NCBI GenBank assembly: GCA_903934275.1
Contig: CAIZNF010000567.1
Span: forward strand, 1 to 18,579
Source: an uncultured Nitrosomonadales bacterium
GTDB taxonomy: Bacteria > Pseudomonadota > Gammaproteobacteria > Burkholderiales > Gallionellaceae
Direction: 5' to 3'
DNA length: 18,579 nt
The notes below the pieces were generated by a model. The model made no database searches, was not told where the DNA came from, and saw only the letters and a list, made by a program, of their open reading frames with translations. Below are positions 13,848 to 18,579 of this stretch, piece after piece. A program made the position numbers and the translations under genes. The stretch's first letter is position 1, and every line of letters begins with the position of its first letter.

Positions 13848-16025
13848 ATGCTGACAATCTTTCTGAGCAGGAAAACATTGCTCGCCTGGCTGATTCTCTG
13901 CATAGGGCTATTGGCTACCGTTTTCGCCAGCCTTCATGTCAAGCATGGCATCGAACAGGAAGTGGTGAAACAGTTTGCCTTCACCTGCGATCAAATCACC
14001 CTGAAAATCCAGGAACGGCTTCAAGCCTATGCGTTGATTCTTCGCGGCGGCAGCGGTCTTTTCGGCGCGTCAACCTCTGTAGAGCGCGATGAATGGCGTG
14101 CCTACGTTGAGGCACTGCAAGCAGAGAAGAGCATTCGTGGCGTGCAAGGAGTAGGATTTGCACAAGTCATTCCGGCCGATCAACTTGCCAGCCACATCGC
14201 CGCTATTCGCCGCGAAGGCTTCCCCGACTACACCGTGCGCCCGCCCGGCGAACGCGCCCTCTACACCTCGATCATCTTTCTGGAACCTTTTCGCGATCGC
14301 AACCTGCGCGCCTTCGGCTTCGACATGTTCTCCGAACCGGTCAGGCGCAACGCCATGGAACAGGCGCGCGACACGGGTGAAGCGGCACTGTCCGGCAAGG
14401 TCGAACTGGTGCAGGAGACTGCCTCCCAGGTTCAGGCGGGGACGCTGATGTATGTCCCCATCTATCGCAATGGCGCTGTGGTGGACACGGTAGAGCGGCG
14501 CCGGGCGGCGCTGGTCGGTTGGGCCTACAGCCCCTACCGCATGAATGATCTCATGGAGGGCATTATTCTCGACTGGGATAGCCTCAACGGAAAAACCGTT
14601 GACCTGCACATCCATGATGGCTCCAAGGCAACGCCCGCCAACTTGTTGTTCGATAGCAAGCCTGACACCCCCTTTGATTTGTCCTCGCTGTTTAACCAGT
14701 CACGGATGATCAACTTCAACGGACGTCCGTGGCTGCTGGCCTTCAATCAGCACGTAACAGCATCCGGCATCAGCTACATGCCTGCATGGCTTAGTCTGAT
14801 TGGCGGCTTCGCGCTCAGCGGCATGTTGTTCTGGTTAATGCTCTCGGTGATCAACACGCGAATCAACGCCAAGCGCATTGCCGATGAGCTGACAGGAGAG
14901 CTCACAACCAGTGAGAAGATGCTACGCAAAACCAGCAATCGTCTGAAACAAGCCACGCTCGCAGGCGGAGTGGGTATCTGGGACTTTGACGTTGCCAGAA
15001 ATATCCTGTCGTGGGATGACCAGATGTATGTACTTTATGGGCTCACGCGGACTCAGTTCGGCGGCGTATATGAGGCATGGAAGTCGGCTGTCTCCCCGGA
15101 AGATGCAACGAGAATCGAGTTGGAAATGCAGCGGGCGCTGCGCGGTGAAAAGGAATTTGACACTGAATTCAGTGTGGTCTGGCCGAACGGAGCGATCCAC
15201 AACATCCGCGCCATTGGCAGTGTGGAGCGTGATGATTGCGGCCAGCCGGTGCACATGATAGGCACCAACTGGGACATCACCCATGAAACCGAAATAGATC
15301 GCATGAAGAGCGAATTTCTCGCCACCGCCGCGCACGAACTGCGCACCCCGATGGCAAGCATCTTCGGCTTTACCGAACTTCTTCTGGAGCGGAAATTCAG
15401 CGCAGCCGAGCAGCGCGAGTTTCTCGGCACCATCTACAGACAATCAAAATTGATGTCCAAGATCACCAACGAACTGCTCGACCTCGCCCGCATCGAGGCA
15501 CGACGCGGCAAAGACTTCATCATCACCGGCATTGATCTGCGCATCCTGTTGCAGGAGATTGTAACCAGCTTCAAGGTACCGGAGGGGCGGTTGCCACCCG
15601 AATCGCAAGCTGGCGAAATTCCGCTTCAGGTGGATGCCGACCGTTCAAAGCTGATCCAGGCAATCACCAACGTACTCTCGAACGCCTATAAATACTCCCC
15701 CGGCGGCGGTGCTGTGACCATCGAATTCATAGTACCGGCCATCGAAGCGCAGTCGCTGCCAAACGAGCGGGCCTCGCGGGTCGGCATCCGCATCACCGAC
15801 CAGGGTATCGGCATGACGCCGGAGCAGCTGGCCCGCGTCTGCGAACGCTTTTACCGCGCCGATGCCTCCGGCAAGATTCCCGGCACCGGCCTGGGCATGA
15901 GCATCGTCAAAGAGATCGTCGAATTGCATGGTGGAGAGTTGAATATCACCAGCACTCTCGGCACCGGCACGACCGTCACAATCTGGCTGCCCGGCAGCGC
16001 ACAATTACAGGCTGAACCGACATGA
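13848..16025 (+). CDS. CHASE-domain sensor histidine kinase (CHASE-PAS-HisKA-HATPase)
   Basis: The first in-frame ATG after the previous stop is 13848, giving 725 aa with a membrane helix at 8-29. A CHASE sensor domain spans about 60-240. Its recognisable signature runs from ILRGGSGLFGAS through GVGFAQVIP to YTSIIFLEPFRDRNLRAFGFDM and RRNAMEQARDTGEAALSGKV. CHASE domains bind small ligands outside the membrane. A second helix lies at 313-335. A PAS_3-type domain (about 370-478) has WDFDVARNILSWDDQMY. H496 (FLATAAHELRTPM) is the phospho-site; N612, DQGIGM 651-656 and GTGLGM 679-684 form the ATP site. No receiver is attached. It ends in a 4-bp ATGA overlap with the cyclase gene. The start has only a weak ribosome-binding site (CGGAAAAA). 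Confidence 0.93.
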   Translation: MLTIFLSRKTLLAWLILCIGLLATVFASLHVKHGIEQEVVKQFAFTCDQITLKIQERLQAYALILRGGSGLFGASTSVERDEWRAYVEALQAEKSIRGVQGVGFAQVIPADQLASHIAAIRREGFPDYTVRPPGERALYTSIIFLEPFRDRNLRAFGFDMFSEPVRRNAMEQARDTGEAALSGKVELVQETASQVQAGTLMYVPIYRNGAVVDTVERRRAALVGWAYSPYRMNDLMEGIILDWDSLNGKTVDLHIHDGSKATPANLLFDSKPDTPFDLSSLFNQSRMINFNGRPWLLAFNQHVTASGISYMPAWLSLIGGFALSGMLFWLMLSVINTRINAKRIADELTGELTTSEKMLRKTSNRLKQATLAGGVGIWDFDVARNILSWDDQMYVLYGLTRTQFGGVYEAWKSAVSPEDATRIELEMQRALRGEKEFDTEFSVVWPNGAIHNIRAIGSVERDDCGQPVHMIGTNWDITHETEIDRMKSEFLATAAHELRTPMASIFGFTELLLERKFSAAEQREFLGTIYRQSKLMSKITNELLDLARIEARRGKDFIITGIDLRILLQEIVTSFKVPEGRLPPESQAGEIPLQVDADRSKLIQAITNVLSNAYKYSPGGGAVTIEFIVPAIEAQSLPNERASRVGIRITDQGIGMTPEQLARVCERFYRADASGKIPGTGLGMSIVKEIVELHGGELNITSTLGTGTTVTIWLPGSAQLQAEPT
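14961..15277 (+). repeat. Duplicated PAS module, copy 1 (pairs with 16274-16590)
   Basis: The DNA for the PAS domain of the CHASE kinase recurs in the diguanylate cyclase gene at a constant offset of 1313 bases over about 310 bp without indels. Conservation stops abruptly at TGGGAC (GTNWDIT against GTNWDFT), where the kinase goes on to HisKA and the cyclase to GGDEF. Confidence 0.9.
15273..16025 (+). repeat. Duplicated kinase module, copy 2 (pairs with 13082-13834)
   Basis: This is the second copy of the HisKA-HATPase block. The repeat begins within a few bases of where the PAS-module repeat ends, so module borders coincide with domain borders. Both copies end with GGCTGAACC-ACATGATC, meaning the 4-base stop/start overlap is part of the duplicated unit. 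Confidence 0.93.
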
Positions 16026-17182
16026 TCCCTGCTGCCGATGCACTTGATACAACGTTACCGGCTGGCGGGCAAACGTTGCGTCTGCCCGGCGGCGACCACA
16101 CCAGCGCGCTCCATGATCAGCTCTACCGCTACGCCGAGGATTTGCAGAAGTTGATCGAACGCAACGTCGAGTTGCAAACTCACTACGAAGAAATGATTAG
16201 GTCATGCAAGATACTTATTGAAGGCCTGGAGAAATCGGAGGATAAAAATGATCTGGTGACTCTGGCTACGCGCGTGGGCGGGGTGGGAATATGGGACTTT
16301 GACGTTGTCCGGAACACGATGTTGTGGGATGACCAGATGTTTGTACTTTATGGGCTCACGCAAAATCAGTTCGGCGGTGTCTACGAGTCATGGAAGTCGG
16401 CAGTCTCCCCGGAGGACGCACCGAGAATCGATGCGGAAATGCAGAGGGCGCTGCGCGGCGAAAAAGAATTCGACACTGAATTTCGCATTGTCTGGCCGAA
16501 CGGGACTATCCGCAACATCCGCGCCATCGGCAGCGTAGCGCGTGATACTTCCGGTCAGCCCGTACACATGACAGGCACCAACTGGGACTTCACCGAACGC
16601 AAGCAGATGGAAGACCGGATAAGTCAGCTTGCGTTCTACGATGCGCTCACCAATTTACCGAACCGTCGTTTGCTCAATGACCGCCTGGCCCAGTCCATTG
16701 TCGCCAGCAATCGCAGCGGTTGCTATAGCGCGCTGATGTTCCTTGATCTGGACAACTTCAAGCCCCTCAATGATACACATGGGCATGTGGTGGGCGACTT
16801 GTTGCTGATGGAAGTGGCCAGCCGGCTGAAAGGTTCTGTGCGTGAGAAGGATACTGTGGCGCGCTTTGGCGGTGACGAGTTTGTGGTGATGCTGGGCGAT
16901 TTGGATAAGGATAAAAACGCATCGATTTCCCATGCCGAGTTTGTTGCAGAAAAAATACGCGCTGCCGTGTCTGAACCCTATCGGTTGACCATCTGTCACG
17001 ATGATCAAACTGAGACCACTGTTGAACACCGCTGCACTGTGAGTATCGGTGTAGTCGTGTTCATCGGCCACAATGGCAACCAGGAAGACTTCCTCAAGTG
17101 GGCCGACCATGCCATGTACCAAGCCAAAAAGGCGGGGCGCAACTCGATTCGGTTTCATGATGCAGATGGGATGACATCATGA
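16022..17182 (+). CDS. Diguanylate cyclase (coiled coil-PAS-GGDEF)
   Basis: The protein makes cyclic di-GMP from two GTP. It is 386 aa and soluble. The N-terminal module (1-72; DALDTTLPAGGQ, RYAEDLQKLIER, HYEEMIRSC) matches the PAS protein at 10310. PAS spans about 80-192 (VGIWDFDVVRNTMLWDDQMF) and GGDEF about 200-378. The active-site motif GGDEF is intact at 283-287. DNFKPLNDTHGHVVGD (244-259) carries the metal and guanine contacts. The inhibitory I-site RxxD is present at 274-277 (REKD), exactly five residues before GGDEF, so product inhibition is expected. No EAL or HD-GYP domain is attached and no phosphodiesterase gene is in view. It is coupled to the CHASE kinase by ATGA and to the receiver-Hpt gene by another ATGA. 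Confidence 0.95.
   Translation: MIPAADALDTTLPAGGQTLRLPGGDHTSALHDQLYRYAEDLQKLIERNVELQTHYEEMIRSCKILIEGLEKSEDKNDLVTLATRVGGVGIWDFDVVRNTMLWDDQMFVLYGLTQNQFGGVYESWKSAVSPEDAPRIDAEMQRALRGEKEFDTEFRIVWPNGTIRNIRAIGSVARDTSGQPVHMTGTNWDFTERKQMEDRISQLAFYDALTNLPNRRLLNDRLAQSIVASNRSGCYSALMFLDLDNFKPLNDTHGHVVGDLLLMEVASRLKGSVREKDTVARFGGDEFVVMLGDLDKDKNASISHAEFVAEKIRAAVSEPYRLTICHDDQTETTVEHRCTVSIGVVVFIGHNGNQEDFLKWADHAMYQAKKAGRNSIRFHDADGMTS
16274..16590 (+). repeat. Duplicated PAS module, copy 2 (pairs with 14961-15277)
   Basis: This copy lies in the cyclase gene, ungapped against the kinase copy. Shared blocks include FGGVYE-WKSAVSPEDA, MQRALRGEKEFDTEF, VWPNG and NIRAIGSV, so ligand or redox sensing may be common to both proteins. 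Confidence 0.9.
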
Positions 17183-18432
17183 AAATTGCCGGGTTGCTTC
17201 AGCGTGTTAAATCCTCCTATGCCGGTGCGCGCATCTTGTTGGTCGAAGACGACGAGATCAACCAGCAAGTGGCACTGGAACTGTTGCGTCAGGCGCATTT
17301 CAATGTCGATCTTGCCGAGAATGGCCGCATTGCGCTCACCCGGCTTCAGGCTCAGAACTACGACCTGGTATTGATGGATGTGCAGATGCCGGTGATGGAT
17401 GGTATCGCCGCCACCGTTGAATTACGCGGCCACCCTCGCTACGCCAAACTGCCGATTGTGGCAATGGCCGGCAACGTGTTGGCGGCAGATCAGAAGCGCT
17501 GCCTTGATGCCGGCATGAACGATTTTATTGCCAAGCCTGTCGAGCCGGAGCAGCTCTGGCAGGTTTTGCTCAAATGGATTCCCGTGCGCCACGCACCAAC
17601 CCCGTTAGCGACCATCAGCCCGAATGACACACCGTCAAATGCCACCTTCAATCTCAATATTCATGGGATAGACCCGATAACGGCACTACGGCGTATGCTG
17701 GGCAATACCGAACTTTATACCTCCACCCTGCGCAAGTTCTGCGAATTTCAGGAAAATATGCCAGTTGCAACCCGTGTGGCGCTTGACGCTGACGACTGGA
17801 TCACAGCACAACGACGCGCCCACACTTTGAAAGGTGTGGCTGGCAGCATCGGTGCCAACAGACTGGCGGCGGATGCCGCATTGCTGGAGCAAGCCCTGGC
17901 AGAGCATTGGTCTCGGGGCGAGGCTGACAAGCTCATCGACACACTCGAAGTGCAACTGCTGGAAATGATCGCCACCGTACGTCTCGGTCTGCCGCCCGCT
18001 GGCAGCGTAGTGGTAACCGATCGGGCTGGCAGTGCGGAGGCAATGGCGGCGTTCGAAGCACTGCTGGCCGATAGTGACCCCGAAGCGGTGGCATGGCTGG
18101 ATCGCAATACCAGTGTAATGAGCGTCCTTCTGTCAGCGTCGCACCTGGCGAAAATCCAGGCGGCGGTAAACACCTGCGATTTCGACGATGCCTTGCATCT
18201 GCTGCGAAAAGCCCACCTTACGGAGCAGGAATTTACTAAAGAACCACTTGTAAATTTATACCTGTCAAACCAAAAACAACCCACCCCCACCCTAACCCTC
18301 CCCCTGAAGGGGAGGGAACATGGCTCCTCCCCATTCAAGGGGGAGGTTGGGAGGGGGATGGGGGGAAATGCTGGAGACATGATTAAGGGTATTTTTAGAA
18401 TTTCTGTCTCCCTTACCAAAGGAAACTCTTGA
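17179..18432 (+). CDS. Receiver-Hpt phosphotransfer protein
   Basis: This 417-aa protein has a receiver (about 17-132) with acidic pocket E23/D24/D25, phosphoacceptor D67 (VLMDVQMPVMDG) and K119 (FIAKPVEP). The usual Thr/Ser switch position (normally AMTAN) is alanine here (AMAGN, A97). An Hpt domain (about 160-270) follows with phospho-histidine H215 in RRAHTLKGVAGSIGANRLA. A C-terminal alpha-helical region (about 285-350, MAAFEALLADSDPEAVAWLD and DFDDALHLLRKA) resembles the extra helical part found after Hpt in some hybrid kinases. It can connect the kinases to the other receivers in a His-Asp-His-Asp chain. Residues from about 366 on are encoded by a palindromic repeat and the sequence after it, so the natural end was probably near LSNQK. 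It overlaps the cyclase gene by ATGA and the next gene by one base (TGATG). Confidence 0.92.
   Translation: MKIAGLLQRVKSSYAGARILLVEDDEINQQVALELLRQAHFNVDLAENGRIALTRLQAQNYDLVLMDVQMPVMDGIAATVELRGHPRYAKLPIVAMAGNVLAADQKRCLDAGMNDFIAKPVEPEQLWQVLLKWIPVRHAPTPLATISPNDTPSNATFNLNIHGIDPITALRRMLGNTELYTSTLRKFCEFQENMPVATRVALDADDWITAQRRAHTLKGVAGSIGANRLAADAALLEQALAEHWSRGEADKLIDTLEVQLLEMIATVRLGLPPAGSVVVTDRAGSAEAMAAFEALLADSDPEAVAWLDRNTSVMSVLLSASHLAKIQAAVNTCDFDDALHLLRKAHLTEQEFTKEPLVNLYLSNQKQPTPTLTLPLKGREHGSSPFKGEVGRGMGGNAGDMIKGIFRISVSLTKGNS
18281..18365. repeat. Double GC-rich palindromic repeat at the 3' end of the receiver-Hpt gene
   Basis: Two hairpins lie in series: CCCTCCCC-CTGAA-GGGGAGGG (18296-18316) and CCTCCCC with GGGGAGG (18326-18346). 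They are flanked by CCACCCCCACCCTAACC on the left and a matching GGTTGGGAGGGGGATGGGG on the right. It is of the same general type as the ugd repeat but a longer, two-stem form. It encodes PTPTLTLPLKGREHGSSPFK and onward in frame. Confidence 0.85.
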
Positions 18433-18579
18433 TGACACATACAAATAGCAACACTGTTTTGTTAATCGATGACAGCCCGGAGATCATCAGCCTCATCAAC
18501 GGATTACTCAAGCCGAGCTACCTCATCAAGGCCGCCAATGGTGGCGAGAAAGGGTTGCATCTGGCGGAGCAGGAGCCCA
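18432..18579 (+). CDS. Response regulator receiver domain protein (partial, runs off the right edge)
   Basis: ATG 18432 overlaps the preceding TGA by one base and has AAAGGA eight bases upstream. The 49 visible codons read MTHTNSNTVLLIDDSPEIIS to HLAEQEP: beta-1 with the acidic pair D13/D14, then alpha-1, beta-2 (YLIKAANGGEKGL) and alpha-2 of a CheY-like receiver. The phospho-Asp and any output domain lie beyond the window. It is probably the next member of the same operon. Confidence 0.85.
   Translation, partial: MTHTNSNTVLLIDDSPEIISLINGLLKPSYLIKAANGGEKGLHLAEQEP

Noticed and set aside
13082..16025. Transposon or insertion sequence explaining the repeated kinase block
   Set aside because: No transposase, terminal inverted repeats or target duplications; the repeated blocks follow domain borders, favouring recombination or gene conversion.
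17748..18440. 230-codon minus-strand frame opposite the receiver-Hpt gene
   Set aside because: The plus strand has intact receiver and Hpt motifs; the minus frame is Ser/Arg/Ala rich, includes the palindromic repeat and has no recognisable domain.

Overview
The window looks like chromosomal DNA of a moderately GC-rich betaproteobacterium. The order gloB / methyltransferase / rnhA / dnaQ is a housekeeping cluster conserved across beta- and gammaproteobacteria (E. coli has gloB-yafS-rnhA-dnaQ). The protein flavour and the abundant small palindromic repeats suggest the Nitrosomonadales/Gallionellaceae side. That placement is inference; no 16S or other marker is present.

Layout. Bases 1-490 hold no gene I can support. 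A minus-strand tRNA-Ser(GGA), with its own stable-RNA-type promoter and a terminator, occupies about 491-664, and gloB lies just upstream of it on the same strand. From 1450 the plus strand carries a YafS-like methyltransferase, rnhA and dnaQ. The rnhA-dnaQ junction was tandemly duplicated (about 189 bp), leaving a second copy of the RNase H C-terminus and two copies of a 55-bp double-hairpin element. Then come a BaiN/HI0933-type flavoprotein (3815-5032) and an EF-hand membrane protein of unknown function (5096-7231). Convergent to them is ugd (7262-8674, minus), which carries an in-frame palindromic repeat. A 600-bp gene-free stretch (8675-9277) holds two more palindromic repeats, a possible MITE-like segment and a candidate promoter.

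From 9278 to the right edge there is a tightly packed, co-directional signalling locus. In order it encodes: an HTH-receiver regulator, a CheY-like receiver, a coiled-coil/PAS protein, a PhnD-like periplasmic binding protein, a HAMP-PAS histidine kinase, a CHASE-PAS histidine kinase, a PAS-GGDEF diguanylate cyclase, a receiver-Hpt protein, and the start of another receiver protein. Several junctions overlap by 1-4 bases, so most of it is probably one transcription unit. The parts needed for a branched His-Asp-His-Asp phosphorelay with a c-di-GMP output are all present.

The locus is visibly a mosaic. The two kinases share a 753-bp ungapped catalytic module, the second kinase and the cyclase share a roughly 310-bp PAS module, and the cyclase and the earlier PAS protein share an N-terminal coiled-coil module. 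This is the part of the window most likely to be an undescribed system. The second theme is small GC-rich palindromic repeats that have entered or extended reading frames (ugd, the receiver-Hpt gene, and perhaps the start of the PhnD-like gene).
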